A DNA stretch of 64,000 bases from Bradyrhizobium sp. in8p8 (GTDB lineage: Bacteria > Pseudomonadota > Alphaproteobacteria > Rhizobiales > Xanthobacteraceae): contig NZ_AUGD01000002.1 in NCBI RefSeq assembly GCF_000426845.1, positions 744,001 to 808,000 on the forward strand, read 5' to 3'. Position 1 is the first letter of the stretch. Each line of letters opens with the position of its first letter. Both the position numbers and the translations under genes were made by a program. Below the pieces are notes generated by a model. That model worked only from the letters and a program-made list of their open reading frames with translations. It did no database searches and was not told where the DNA came from. This document shows, in pieces, positions 40,537 to 49,905 of this stretch.

Positions 40537-40756
40537 AGCCGGTCGCCGCCGGTCGTGCGCCGGGAGGCTCCGACAGGCATCCCCAGCCCTGTCGCCGCCC
40601 TTGTCCGGCTCCATTGAACTCAGGGCGGCGCTCCGATATACGGGCTTTCGACCCGGCCAGAGAGGGGTTAGAGGGCGTCATCAGGGGCGCGATGCCCACC
40701 CACCATGCCACTCTGGAATATCTGAGAAATACCCACAATCTATCAAAGGCTTAGTG

Positions 40757-41044
40757 ATGTCCTCCACATTCGATCAGGTCGCTACGATCATCGCTGAAAC
40801 CTGCGACATCCCGCGCGACACGATCACGCCGGATAGCCACGCCATCGATGACCTCGGCATCGACAGCCTCGATTTCCTCGATATCGCCTTCGCGATCGAC
40901 AAGCAGTTCGGCATCAAGCTGCCGCTGGAAAAGTGGACCCAGGAGGTCAACGACGGCAAGGCGACCACCGAGCAATATTTCGTCCTGAAGAACCTGTGCG
41001 CCCGCATCGACGAACTGGTTGCGGCCAAGGGTGCGAGCGCCTAA
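40757..41044 (+). CDS. acpXL: Acyl carrier protein AcpXL for very-long-chain lipid A acids
   Basis: Dedicated acyl carrier protein (95 aa, longer than the housekeeping ACP) that carries the C26-C30 hydroxylated fatty acid of rhizobial lipid A. The phosphopantetheine site is Ser37 in G-I-D-S-L-D-F. The acidic helix that follows and the C-terminal extension ([14 protein letters not shown]) match AcpXL. It is the first gene of the run acpXL-fabZ-fabF2-fabF1-lpxXL, where all gaps are under 25 bp or overlap. The cluster is typical of Rhizobiales and is needed for membrane stability in plant nodules. Confidence 0.93.
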   Translation: MSSTFDQVATIIAETCDIPRDTITPDSHAIDDLGIDSLDFLDIAFAIDKQFGIKLPLEKWTQEVNDGKATTEQYFVLKNLCARIDELVAAKGASA

Positions 41045-41054
41045 GGGCGCAGTC

Positions 41055-41525
41055 ATGCAACTCGAATACTTCCACATGATCGATCGCATCGTCGACCTCA
41101 AGGTCGACGAGAAGACGATCGTCGTCGAAGCCCAGGTCCCGAAGGAAAGCACCGTATTCGAGGGGCACTTCCCGGGCTATCCCTTGATGCCCGGCGTGCT
41201 TCTGATCGAATCGATGGCGCAGGCCTCCGGCTGGCTTCAGCTCGGCGTGTTCAAGTTCGAACGTATGCCGATCCTGGCTGCCGTGAAGGAGGCCAAGGTG
41301 CGCGGCTCGGTGTTCCCCGGCGATCTCATGAGCATCGAGGCGAGCCTCACCCACGAAGGCTCCGGCTATGCCATGACCGAGGCCAAGATCAAGGTTGGCG
41401 GCAAGCTGCGCGCGAATTCGGCGCTCACCTTCACGCTGATTCCCTTCCCCAATGCGGACATGCGCTCCCACATGGACGCGATCGCCAAGCGCGTCGGGTT
41501 TCCGCAACAGGCCGTATCGCCATGA
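41055..41525 (+). CDS. fabZ: 3-hydroxyacyl-ACP dehydratase, FabZ-like
   Basis: Hot-dog-fold dehydratase (156 aa) for the elongation cycle that builds the AcpXL-linked very-long chain. The catalytic His is in F-E-G-H-F-P-G-Y-P-L-M-P-G-V near residue 38 and the acidic partner in L-L-I-E-S-M-A-Q near 55. The ATG at 41055 lies 10 bp after the acpXL stop. The frame is open upstream into acpXL, but the protein begins properly at M-Q-L-E-Y-F. Its end overlaps fabF2 by four bases. The gene corresponds to fabZXL in Rhizobium. Confidence 0.92.
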   Translation: MQLEYFHMIDRIVDLKVDEKTIVVEAQVPKESTVFEGHFPGYPLMPGVLLIESMAQASGWLQLGVFKFERMPILAAVKEAKVRGSVFPGDLMSIEASLTHEGSGYAMTEAKIKVGGKLRANSALTFTLIPFPNADMRSHMDAIAKRVGFPQQAVSP

Positions 41526-42727
41526 CTGACACTTCCGTTTCGAAGCCGGGCCAGACCGAAGTCTGGATCACGGGCATTGGGCTCGCCACCTCGCTTGGCG
41601 AGGGCCTGGATGCCAACTGGGCCGCGCTTCAGGAGAAGCGCATCAATGTCGACGAGAAGGGCTTTGCCCCCTACATCGTGCATCCGCTGATGCCGGTCAG
41701 CTTCGACAGCCAGATTCCCAAGAAGGGCGACCAGCGCCAGATGGAGGCCTGGCAGCGCATCGGCACCTATGCCGCCGGTCTTGCACTCGATTCCGCCGGC
41801 ATCAAGGGCAACAAGGATATCCTGTCGAAGATCGACATGGTGGTCGCCGCCGGCGGCGGAGAGCGCGATCTCAACGTCGACACCGGCATTCTCACCGCCG
41901 AGGCCAAGGGCGCCAACGCGCCGGGCTTCCTGAACGAGCGGCTGATGAGCGATCTCAGGCCGACGCTGTTCCTGGCCCAGCTCTCCAACCTGCTCGCCGG
42001 CAACATCGCCATCGTGCACGGCTTGGGAGGTACCTCGCGCACCTTCATGGGTGAAGAGGTCGCCGGCGCCGATGCCGCGCGCATTGCGCTCGCGCGCATC
42101 GCCTCGGGCGAAAGCGACATCGCGCTGGTCGGCGGCTCGCACAACGGCGAACGCAAGGACCTGCTCGTCCTCTACGAATTCGGCGACTTCAACTTGAAGG
42201 ACAAGTTCGCTCCCGTCTGGGCGCGCAAGGACCATCCCGGCTTCGCGCTCGGCTCGGCCGGCGCTTTCCTGGTGCTGGAATCGAAGGCGCATGCGGAAGC
42301 GCGCGGCGCGAAGCCGTTCGCAAAGCTGTCGAGCGTGGTCGCCGACCTCGCCAAGCGCAAGCAGCCCGGCGACATGGCTGCGACCCTGGAGAAGCTGTGG
42401 ACCCAGTTGCCGAAGCGCGATGGCAAGGGCGCGATCATATCCGGCGCGACCGGTGCCGAGCCCGCGACCTCGGAAGAGCGCAATTTCCTGAAGAACCATG
42501 CCGAGTTCCCGGTGCGCTCGACCGGCACGATGTTCGGCCACGCCATGGAGACGCAATTCCCGCTCGGCATCGCGCTGGCCGCACTGTCCATCTCGCGCGG
42601 CGCGCTGTTCCCGCCGCATGATTCCACGGGGACCGAGATTGAAATGCAGGGCGCACCCACCCAGATTGTCGTGGTGGGGGCCGGACATTGGCGCGGCGAA
42701 GGCATGGCGCTGGTCGAGGCAGTTTAG
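41522..42727 (+). CDS. fabF2XL: Ketosynthase-like protein FabF2XL lacking catalytic residues
   Basis: Thiolase-fold protein (401 aa) of the beta-ketoacyl-ACP synthase family. It keeps the overall fold (V-W-I-T-G-I-G-L-A-T-S-L-G-E-G-L at the start, F-A-L-G-S-A-G-A-F-L-V-L-E-S near 240) and one His (M-F-G-H-A-M-E near 340). The nucleophilic Cys region reads G-L-G-G-T-S-R-T-F-M-G, with no Cys, and the N-A-H-G-T His loop is replaced by S-G-A-T-G-A-E. It therefore cannot condense by itself. The same loss defines chain-length factors of polyketide systems, which pair with an active ketosynthase. Its partner is probably FabF1XL, encoded 21 bp downstream. Confidence 0.88.
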   Translation: MTDTSVSKPGQTEVWITGIGLATSLGEGLDANWAALQEKRINVDEKGFAPYIVHPLMPVSFDSQIPKKGDQRQMEAWQRIGTYAAGLALDSAGIKGNKDILSKIDMVVAAGGGERDLNVDTGILTAEAKGANAPGFLNERLMSDLRPTLFLAQLSNLLAGNIAIVHGLGGTSRTFMGEEVAGADAARIALARIASGESDIALVGGSHNGERKDLLVLYEFGDFNLKDKFAPVWARKDHPGFALGSAGAFLVLESKAHAEARGAKPFAKLSSVVADLAKRKQPGDMAATLEKLWTQLPKRDGKGAIISGATGAEPATSEERNFLKNHAEFPVRSTGTMFGHAMETQFPLGIALAALSISRGALFPPHDSTGTEIEMQGAPTQIVVVGAGHWRGEGMALVEAV

Positions 42728-42748
42728 CTAGCTCAAGCGGGGATCGAC

Positions 42749-44026
42749 ATGACTGCACCACGCGACAAACTCGGGCGTCCCGTCGTCGTCGTCACCGGCA
42801 TGGGCATCATGACCTCGCTCGGCGCCGGCAAGGCCGACAATTGGGCGAAGCTCGTCGCCGGCGAATCCGGCATCCGCACCATCACGCGTTTTCCGGTCGA
42901 CGGCCTGAAGACCACCATGGCCGGCACGGTCGATTTCGTCAGCGTCGATCCGTTCTCCTCGACCGCCCTGTCCGAGCGGATGGCCGAGTTGGTGACGCAG
43001 GAAGCCTTGGAGCAGTCCGGCATCGGCGCCAAGGCCGACTTCCCGGGTCCCCTCTTCCTCGCGGTTGCGCCGGTCGAGGTCGAATGGCCGCAGCGTCGCG
43101 AGCTTGGTCGCGCAGTCGGCCAGCAGGACATCACCTATGATGATCTGCTCCGCATTTCCGGCGGCGGCAAGTACAGCGCCTATCATCATCGCTTCATGTT
43201 CGGCTCGGTCGCCGCCTACCTCGCCGAGACCTTCGGCACCAAGGGCTCCCCGATCTCGCTGTCGACGGCCTGCGCGTCCGGAGCCACCTCGATCCAGCTC
43301 GGCGTCGAAGCGATCCGCCGCGGAGAGACCGATGCCGCGCTGTGCGTCGCGACCGACGGCACGGTCAATCCCGAGGCCATGGTGCGCTTCTCTCTGCTCT
43401 CGGCCCTGTCGACCCAGAACGATCCGCCGCAGGCGGCCTCCCGCCCCTTCTCGAAGAACCGCGACGGCTTCGTCATGGCCGAGGGCGCCGGCGCGCTGGT
43501 GCTCGAAAGCTATGAGGCGGCGACTGCACGCGGCGCAAAGATCCTCGGCGTGATCGCCGGTTGCGGCGAGCTCACCGATTCCTTCCACCGCACCCGCTCC
43601 TCGCCTGACGGCAAGCCGATCATCGGCTGCATGAACAAGACGCTGGCCGACGCCGGCATGACGCCGGACCAGATCGATCACATCAACGCGCACGGCACCG
43701 CGACGCCCGAGAACGACAAGATGGAGTACAACACGACATCGGCCGTGTTCGGCGAGCTTCTGCGGAAGATTCCGGTCACGTCGAACAAATCCATGGTCGG
43801 CCACACCATCTCGGCCGCCGGCGCAGTCGAGGCGATCTTCTCGCTGCTCACGCTCGAGCATCAGCGCATTCCGCCGACGATCAACTACGACACCCCGGAC
43901 CCGACGATCCTGTTCGACGTCGTCGGCAACAAGGCGCGCGATGCCCGCGTCACCGCGGTGATGTCGAACTCGTTCGGTTTCGGCGGCCAGAACGCTTCGC
44001 TGATCCTGACCCGCGAACCGGCCTGA
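42749..44026 (+). CDS. fabF1XL: Beta-ketoacyl-ACP synthase FabF1XL (active)
   Basis: Condensing enzyme (425 aa) with the complete triad: Cys175 in S-T-A-C-A-S-G, His315 in N-A-H-G-T and His352 in V-G-H-T-I-S. It extends acyl chains on AcpXL. Compared with ordinary FabF it is slightly longer, with an N-terminal P-V-V-V-V-T-G-M-G-I-M-T-S-L-G. The preceding gene encodes a catalytically dead paralogue, so the functional unit is probably a heterodimer that sets the 26-30 carbon chain length. The lpxXL gene starts 8 bp after the stop. Confidence 0.93.
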   Translation: MTAPRDKLGRPVVVVTGMGIMTSLGAGKADNWAKLVAGESGIRTITRFPVDGLKTTMAGTVDFVSVDPFSSTALSERMAELVTQEALEQSGIGAKADFPGPLFLAVAPVEVEWPQRRELGRAVGQQDITYDDLLRISGGGKYSAYHHRFMFGSVAAYLAETFGTKGSPISLSTACASGATSIQLGVEAIRRGETDAALCVATDGTVNPEAMVRFSLLSALSTQNDPPQAASRPFSKNRDGFVMAEGAGALVLESYEAATARGAKILGVIAGCGELTDSFHRTRSSPDGKPIIGCMNKTLADAGMTPDQIDHINAHGTATPENDKMEYNTTSAVFGELLRKIPVTSNKSMVGHTISAAGAVEAIFSLLTLEHQRIPPTINYDTPDPTILFDVVGNKARDARVTAVMSNSFGFGGQNASLILTREPA

Positions 44027-44034
44027 CCGGACGC

Positions 44035-44967
44035 ATGGCGCTGCTGACTGCGAGCACGAAGGCCCGCGCGCGCGAGGCTGCCAAATCGCTCGGCGGAAGC
44101 CTGATTGGCGCCGCGACCGTCGGCCTGCTGCGCACCACGCGCTATTTCGATCCGGTCAAGACCTCCGACTTCTTCGCGCGCGTCGTGAAGACGATCGGCC
44201 CGCGCCTGCGCGAGCATCGGATCGGCCGCGCCAATCTCGCCGCTGCCTTTCCGGAGAAATCGCCGGAGGAGATCGAGCAGATCCTGATGGGCGTGTGGGA
44301 CAATCTCGGCCGCGTCGGCGCCGAATTCGCCCATATGGACAAGGTCTGGGACTACGACCGCGACCATCCCGAGAACAGCCGGATCGAATTGTCGCCGCGC
44401 AGCATCGAGCTGTTCGACCGGATCCGCGATGACGGCAAGCCGGCGCTGATCTTCGCTGCGCATCTCGCCAATTGGGAATTGCCGGCGCTCGCCGCCGTCG
44501 CGCATGGACTGGAGACCGCGATCCTCTATCGCCGCCCGAACATCGCCTCGGCCGACCGCATCATCCAGGAGATGCGACAGGTCAACATGGGCACGCTGAT
44601 CCCGGCGGGCCGTGACGCCCCGCTCCGGCTCGCCCAGGCGCTGAAGGACGGCAAGCACGTCGCGATGCTGATCGACCAGTATCTCACCGGCGGCGTCGAG
44701 GTCACATTCTTCGGCCGCAAGACCCGCGCCAATCCGATGCTGGCGCGCCTGCTCCGCCAGGTCGAATGCCCGATCCACGGCGTCCGCATCATCCGCCTGC
44801 CCGGTGGCCGTTTCCGCGGCGAACTGACCGAAGAGGTCAAGCCGGTGCGCGATGCGGAGGGCAGGATCGACATCCAAGGCACGACGCAGGCGATCACCAG
44901 CGTGGTGGAAAGCTGGGTGCGCGAGCATCCCGAGCAGTGGCTTTGGCTGCATCGAAGGTGGCGTTAG
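44035..44967 (+). CDS. lpxXL: Very-long-chain acyltransferase LpxXL
   Basis: Lysophospholipid acyltransferase-family enzyme (310 aa) that moves the very-long-chain acid from AcpXL to lipid A. The catalytic HX4E motif is H-L-A-N-W-E near residue 143; a second block I-P-A-G-R-D-A near 190 and the substrate-contact L-I-D-Q-Y-L-T-G-G near 213 also fit LpxL/LpxXL. Most rhizobial clusters have an alcohol dehydrogenase gene before lpxXL; here it is missing. After the stop comes a degenerate piece of an intergenic repeat. Confidence 0.9.
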   Translation: MALLTASTKARAREAAKSLGGSLIGAATVGLLRTTRYFDPVKTSDFFARVVKTIGPRLREHRIGRANLAAAFPEKSPEEIEQILMGVWDNLGRVGAEFAHMDKVWDYDRDHPENSRIELSPRSIELFDRIRDDGKPALIFAAHLANWELPALAAVAHGLETAILYRRPNIASADRIIQEMRQVNMGTLIPAGRDAPLRLAQALKDGKHVAMLIDQYLTGGVEVTFFGRKTRANPMLARLLRQVECPIHGVRIIRLPGGRFRGELTEEVKPVRDAEGRIDIQGTTQAITSVVESWVREHPEQWLWLHRRWR

Positions 44968-45039
44968 TTACGTCGCCGTCGCGAGCAGCGAAGCCACGAA
45001 GCAATCCAGAGTTTTCGCTCGCTATGACGGCAATCCAGC
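44968..45039. repeat. Remnant of a Bradyrhizobium-type intergenic repeat
   Basis: Stretch with GCGAGCAGCGAAGCCACGAA and GCAATCCAG motifs, which in Bradyrhizobium genomes form part of a mobile palindromic repeat. Here only a fragment is left between two convergent genes. I recognise it from the motif only. Confidence 0.4.
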
Positions 45040-46158
45040 TCAGCGCCCCGTCTTCACCTTGGTCCAGAGCCGGTTGATGATCCTCTGCGTGGCCGGCTCG
45101 CGCGCGGTGATGACGAACAACTTCGAGAGCGTCGCCTCGTCCGGATAGATGTTCTTGTCGTTCAGGATCTTCGGATCGACCAGCTTCTGGCTGGCGAGAT
45201 TGCCGCTGGCGTAGGACAGGAAGTCGGCGTTCTTCGCCGCGACCTCGGGGCGGTAGAGATAGTTGATCAGCTCGTATGCTTCATTGACGTTCTTGGCATC
45301 GGCGGGGATCGCGAGATTGTCGAAGAACATCTGCGCGCCTTCCTTCGGGATGGCGTAGCCGATCTCGACGCCGCTGCTGTTCTTGGCTTCGGCTGCGCGG
45401 GCGCGTGCCTGCATGATGTCGCCGGACCAGCCGACCACGAAGCAGATCTCGCCGGTGGCGAGTGCGCTCAGATATTCGGACGAGTGAAACTTGCGTACGG
45501 AGGGCCGGACTTTTGCCACGGCCTCCGCTGCTTTCTCGAGGTCGGCCTGCTTGGTCGAGTTCGGATCGAGCCCGAGCCAGTTCAGCGCCGCCGGAAAGAT
45601 GTCGTCGGCGGAGTCCAGCAAGTGCACGCCGCAATCTTTGAATTTTGCCAGGTTCTCCGGCTTGAAGACGATGTCCCAGCTGTCGATCTTGGCGTCGGGC
45701 CCGAGGATCTGCTTCACCTTGGCGACATTGTAACCGATGCCGGTCGTGCCCCACATGTAGTTGGCGGCGTAGACGTTGCCGGGGTCGTAGGTCGCAAGGT
45801 GCTTGGTCACCATCGGCCAGGCATTGGCGAGGTTCGGCAGTTTCGACTTGTCGAGCTTCTGGAAGATGTTGGCCTTGATCTGGCGCTGCAGGAAATAGGC
45901 GGTGGGCACCACCACATCATAGCCGGACTTGCCGGCCATCAGGCGCGTCTCCAGCGTCTCGTTGGCATCGAAGGTGTCATAGACCACCTTGATGCCGGTC
46001 TCCTTGGTGAAGGCTTCGAGGACGCCAGGCGCTATGTAATTGGACCAGTTGTAGAAGTTGACGACGCGCTCCTCGGCGGCGGCCGCCTGGGAAAGGAACG
46101 ACACCGCCGCGGTGATTGCGAGACCGAGGCGAAACCCCGAGCGGCCGACCTTCGTCAT
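45040..46158 (-). CDS. Polyamine-type ABC substrate-binding protein (PotD/PotF-like)
   Basis: Periplasmic binding protein (372 aa) for spermidine, putrescine or a similar amine. The signal peptide is R-L-G-L-A-I-T-A-A-V-S-F-L-S-Q-A-A-A-A, and the mature protein starts V-V-N-F-Y-N-W-S-N-Y-I-A-P, the hallmark of PotD/PotF. Other features are S-G-Y-D-V-V-V-P-T near 88 and F-F-D-N-L-A-I-P near 276. The ATG at 46158 is chosen because a frame extension upstream runs into the aminotransferase gene. The aminotransferase stop is only 7 bp before it, so it is likely a shared operon. No permease or ATPase is encoded nearby, so it must work with a transporter elsewhere. Confidence 0.9.
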   Translation of the reverse strand: MTKVGRSGFRLGLAITAAVSFLSQAAAAEERVVNFYNWSNYIAPGVLEAFTKETGIKVVYDTFDANETLETRLMAGKSGYDVVVPTAYFLQRQIKANIFQKLDKSKLPNLANAWPMVTKHLATYDPGNVYAANYMWGTTGIGYNVAKVKQILGPDAKIDSWDIVFKPENLAKFKDCGVHLLDSADDIFPAALNWLGLDPNSTKQADLEKAAEAVAKVRPSVRKFHSSEYLSALATGEICFVVGWSGDIMQARARAAEAKNSSGVEIGYAIPKEGAQMFFDNLAIPADAKNVNEAYELINYLYRPEVAAKNADFLSYASGNLASQKLVDPKILNDKNIYPDEATLSKLFVITAREPATQRIINRLWTKVKTGR

Positions 46159-46165
46159 CTCGTTC

Positions 46166-47344
46166 CTACCTCTTGCGCCCGCGCACCGCATCCGAGAGCC
46201 GCTCCAGCGCGGTATCGAGCGTCTGGTCCTTCTTGGCAAAACAGAAGCGCACCACTGAGGTCACCGGGTCCTGCTCGTAGAATGCCGAGACCGGGATCGC
46301 CGCGACCTTGTAATCCTTCACGATCCGCCAGCAGAACTCGGTGTCGCTCTCGTTGAGCCCTAGCGGCGACAGGTCGACGGTGAGGAAGTACGTGCCCTGC
46401 GACTTCAGCACGGGGAAGCCGAGGCTCTCGAGGCCCTTGGTCAGGCGGTCCCTGCTCCGGGTCAGATCCTTGCGCATCGACAGGAAATAGTCGTCGGATT
46501 TGCCGAGGCCGTAGGCGACGGCCACTTGCAGGTTCGGCGCGGTGGTGAAGGTCAGGAACTGGTGCACCTTGGCGGCGACGCGGAGCAGCGGCGGCGCGGC
46601 GCAGACGAAGCCGATCTTCCACCCCGTCAGCGAGAAGATCTTGCCGGCCGAGCCGACCTTGATGGTGCGCTCGCGCATGCCGGGGATGGTGATCAGCGGG
46701 ATATGCTTGTGCTCGTCGAAGGTGACGTGCTCCCACACCTCGTCGCAGATCGCGATCACGTCGAACTCCTGGCAGTAGCGCGCCAGCAGCTCGAGGTCCT
46801 CGCGCGGATAGACCACCGCGCTAGGGTTCAGCGGGTTGTTGAACAGGACCGCCTTGGTCTTTGAATTGAACACGCTCTTCAGCATGTCCTCGTTCAGGCG
46901 CCAGTGCGGCGGCTCGAGCCGGACGAGGCGCGGAATGCCGCCGGCCTGGCGGATGATCGGCAAATAGGAATCATAGACCGGCTGGAAGCAGACCACCTCG
47001 TCGCCGGGCTGCACCACCGCGAGGATCGCCGAGGTCAATGCCTCGGTGCCGCCGGAGGTCACCATGACCTCGCTCATCGGGTCGAGCTTGAGGCCGTGCC
47101 AGTGGCCATAATGGGTCGCGATCGCCTGGCGCAGCTCCGGCAGACCCATCATCGACGGGTACTGGTTGTAGCCGTTCAGCGAGGCCTCGGCTGCGGCGCG
47201 GCGAATGTCCTCGGGGCCGGGATCGTCGGGAAAGCCCTGGCCGAGATTGATGGCCTCGTTGTCGCGCGCGGCCTGCGACATCGCCTCGAAGATGGTGACG
47301 GGAAGATCGGCGAAGACCTTGTTCAGGGACGAGCTTTTGGACAT
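46166..47344 (-). CDS. PLP-dependent aminotransferase, class I/II
   Basis: Fold-type I aminotransferase (392 aa). Visible parts are the N-L-G-Q-G-F-P-D near residue 32, the Y-x-Y type ring-stacking region F-Q-P-V-Y-D-S-Y near 120, N-N-P-L-N-P-S near 170, and the Schiff-base Lys in S-A-G-K-I-F-S-L-T-G-W-K near 233-244, followed by Arg near the C-terminus (V-V-R-F-C-F). The nearest well-known relatives are the methionine/glutamine 2-oxoacid aminotransferases (YbdL type). It lies between a rhodanese-like gene and a polyamine-binding gene with tight spacing. The combination could mean salvage of a sulfur or amine compound, but the substrate is not visible. Confidence 0.9.
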   Translation of the reverse strand: MSKSSSLNKVFADLPVTIFEAMSQAARDNEAINLGQGFPDDPGPEDIRRAAAEASLNGYNQYPSMMGLPELRQAIATHYGHWHGLKLDPMSEVMVTSGGTEALTSAILAVVQPGDEVVCFQPVYDSYLPIIRQAGGIPRLVRLEPPHWRLNEDMLKSVFNSKTKAVLFNNPLNPSAVVYPREDLELLARYCQEFDVIAICDEVWEHVTFDEHKHIPLITIPGMRERTIKVGSAGKIFSLTGWKIGFVCAAPPLLRVAAKVHQFLTFTTAPNLQVAVAYGLGKSDDYFLSMRKDLTRSRDRLTKGLESLGFPVLKSQGTYFLTVDLSPLGLNESDTEFCWRIVKDYKVAAIPVSAFYEQDPVTSVVRFCFAKKDQTLDTALERLSDAVRGRKR

Positions 47345-47352
47345 CGGGCCGA

Positions 47353-47679
47353 TCAGCCGCCGAGCCTGGTCGGGAGTCCGGCCGCCTTCCAGGCCAGCAT
47401 GCCGCCGGCCAGATGCCTGTCGTAAGGCAGGCCCGCCGCCTGCGCCGCCAGCGAGGCCGTCACCGAGCGCTTGCCCGAACGGCAGGCGAACACGACCTCC
47501 TTGCCTGCGGGATCGGGGATGGCCTTGGGATCGAAGGTCGAGAGCGGCACCACGACGCCGAAAGGATAGGCCTCGGCCTGAACCTCGTTCGGCTCGCGAA
47601 CGTCGACGAGCAGATAGCGTCCTTCCGCGACACCTTTGGAGACCTCGTCCGGGGTCAGATCCTGCACTTGATTTGCCAC
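47353..47679 (-). CDS. Single-domain rhodanese-like protein
   Basis: Small sulfurtransferase (108 aa), one rhodanese domain. The active loop is C-R-S-G-K-R-S near residue 65, with the D-V-R-E-P-N-E motif near 29. Single-domain rhodaneses move sulfane sulfur between thiols or donate it to cofactor synthesis. The GTG start at 47679 has GGAGG five bases upstream; a TTG four codons earlier is less likely. The aminotransferase start is 8 bp after its stop, so the three genes 47679-45040 look like one operon. Confidence 0.88.
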   Translation of the reverse strand: MANQVQDLTPDEVSKGVAEGRYLLVDVREPNEVQAEAYPFGVVVPLSTFDPKAIPDPAGKEVVFACRSGKRSVTASLAAQAAGLPYDRHLAGGMLAWKAAGLPTRLGG

Positions 47680-47836
47680 ATCATCCTCCAACGTCGCGGC
47701 CGCGCACCGGGGCGATCCCGGCTGGCGGCAACCTCGCCTCTCGGGAGACGAAAATCAAGCGCTACAAAGGCTTGAGCCGCGCGGCGCAAGTTAAAGCTAA
47801 ATCGCAGCGACTTGAAGTCCGCTTTGAATCCGGGCC

Positions 47837-49768
47837 CTAGATCGCCACCTGCGTACCGACCTCCACGACGCGGCCGCTCGGGATCTGAAAATAATCGGTG
47901 GCGTCGTTGGCGGAGCGGCTCAGCGAGATGAACAGCCGGTCCTGCCAGCGCGGCATGTCGGAATGGGCCGCGGGCTTGAGCGCTCTGCGTGACAGGAAGA
48001 AGGAGGTCGACATGATGTCGAACTGCCAGCCCAGCTTGCGGGCGATCGCGAGCGCCTTCGGCACGTTGGGCGATTCCATGAAGCCGAACTTCAGCGTCAC
48101 CTTGGAGAAGGTCGGCGAGATCTGCTCCAGCCTCACGCGGTCGGCCGGATCGATCCGCGGGGTCTGCGCGGTCTCGATGGTAAGAATGACATTCTTCTCG
48201 TGGAGCACCTTGTAGTGCTTCAAGCTATGCATCAGCGCGGTCGGCGCGCTGAGCGGGTCCGAGGTCAGGAACACCGCGGTGCCTGGGACTCGTTGCGGCG
48301 GCCGTTTCTCCAGCATGGCCACGAGGTCCGCGAGCGGGAATTCGAGCTTGCGCGACTTCTCGAACAGCAGACGGCTGCCGCGCCGCCACGTATACATCAG
48401 GATGACCATGAGCGCGCCGAGCGCCAGCGGCATCCAGCCGCCCTCGAACACCTTCAGGAGGTTCGCGGTCAGGAAGGTCAGATCCAGGAACAAGAACGGT
48501 GCGATCAGCACCCCGGCGGCGAGCGGCGGCCATCGCCAGCCCTTCCAGATCACGACGAAGCCCATCATTGCCGTGACCACCATGGTGCCGGTGACCGAGA
48601 TGCCGTAGGCGGAAGCCAGGGCGCTGGACGAGCGGAACAAGAGCACCAGCAGCACCACTGCGACGAGCAGCAACTGGTTGATGCGGGGGATGAAGATCTG
48701 GCCGGAATGAGCTTCCGACGTATGGCGAATTTCGAAGCGCGGCAATAGGCCGAGCTGGATCGCCTGCCGCGTCAGCGAATAGGCGCCGGTGATGACGGCC
48801 TGGCTCGCGATGACCGTGGCGGCGGTGGCCAGCACGACCATGCTGCCGCGGAAAAAGCCTTGCGGAAAGAGCTGGAAGAACGGGCTCACGATCGCGCCGG
48901 GGTCGCTGAGGACAAGCGCCCCTTGCCCTAGATAGTTGAGCGCCAGCGACGGCAGCACGATGGAGAGCCAGGCAAACTGGATCGGCCGCTTGCCGAAATG
49001 GCCGAGGTCGGCATAGAGCGCCTCGGCGCCGGTGACTGCCAGGAACACGGCGCCCAGGGTCACGAAGCCGATGATGCCATGGTGCAGCATGAAGGACACC
49101 GCATGGAGCGGGTTGAGCGCAAGCAGCACCTGCGGCTGCTGGATGATCGGATGGACCGCCGCTGCCGCGATGACTGCGAACCACACGCACATGATCGGGC
49201 CAAAGAACGCTGCGACGCGCGCCGTGCCGCGGGACTGCACAGCGAACAGACAGACGAGGATCACGATGGTCAGCGGAACGATATAGGGCTCGAATGTCAG
49301 GGTGACGTCCTTCATGCCCTCGATTGCGGACAGCACCGACAGGGCCGGCGTGATCACGGCATCGCCATAGAACAGGGCTCCGGAAATGATGCCGAGCAGG
49401 ACGATGGTTCCCCCGCCGGTGCCAACCGCCCGTTGGGCCAGCGCCATCAGCGCCAGGGTGCCGCCCTCACCGTTGTTGTCGGCCCGGAGAAGGATCACGA
49501 CGTATTTGAGCGTCACCACGATGATGAGCGCCCATAGGATCAGGGAGAGCACACCGAGCACGGCTGCCGGCGTCGGCAATCCCTCCGCACCCGAGGCCGC
49601 CATCACGGCCTCGCGGAACGCGTAGAGCGGGCTGGTGCCGATGTCGCCATAGACGACGCCGATGCTGCCGAGGGTCAGTGCACCGAAACGGGCCGTTGTG
49701 TGGGCCTCGCCATGCCCATTGGCCACCGCCGTTTCCGGGGCAGGAACTGCTGCTACGTCGGTTGTCAT
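47837..49768 (-). CDS. kup: Potassium uptake transporter Kup (copy 1)
   Basis: Proton-coupled potassium importer of the KUP/HAK family (643 aa from this start). It starts with the characteristic [20 protein letters not shown] (residues 32-51), then ten to twelve membrane helices, and ends in a cytoplasmic C-terminal domain with the F-F-L-S-R-R pattern. The ATG at 49768 is preferred over a TTG seven codons upstream; neither has an obvious ribosome site. A second kup gene of the same strand starts 2 kb upstream. The two proteins are similar throughout, so it is a tandem duplication that has diverged. Confidence 0.95.
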   Translation of the reverse strand: MTTDVAAVPAPETAVANGHGEAHTTARFGALTLGSIGVVYGDIGTSPLYAFREAVMAASGAEGLPTPAAVLGVLSLILWALIIVVTLKYVVILLRADNNGEGGTLALMALAQRAVGTGGGTIVLLGIISGALFYGDAVITPALSVLSAIEGMKDVTLTFEPYIVPLTIVILVCLFAVQSRGTARVAAFFGPIMCVWFAVIAAAAVHPIIQQPQVLLALNPLHAVSFMLHHGIIGFVTLGAVFLAVTGAEALYADLGHFGKRPIQFAWLSIVLPSLALNYLGQGALVLSDPGAIVSPFFQLFPQGFFRGSMVVLATAATVIASQAVITGAYSLTRQAIQLGLLPRFEIRHTSEAHSGQIFIPRINQLLLVAVVLLVLLFRSSSALASAYGISVTGTMVVTAMMGFVVIWKGWRWPPLAAGVLIAPFLFLDLTFLTANLLKVFEGGWMPLALGALMVILMYTWRRGSRLLFEKSRKLEFPLADLVAMLEKRPPQRVPGTAVFLTSDPLSAPTALMHSLKHYKVLHEKNVILTIETAQTPRIDPADRVRLEQISPTFSKVTLKFGFMESPNVPKALAIARKLGWQFDIMSTSFFLSRRALKPAAHSDMPRWQDRLFISLSRSANDATDYFQIPSGRVVEVGTQVAI

Positions 49769-49905
49769 GGGAGAGCCCAGTGGCCTCAAAATGCTTCACG
49801 GCACAACGGCGGAAGAGCGCGCGGCTTATAGTCTTGCGCCAGCGGCATGGCCTAGCCTGTTTGCGGGCCGGAGCCATGCAGATATGCATGGCTTTGCCGA
49901 TGCAC

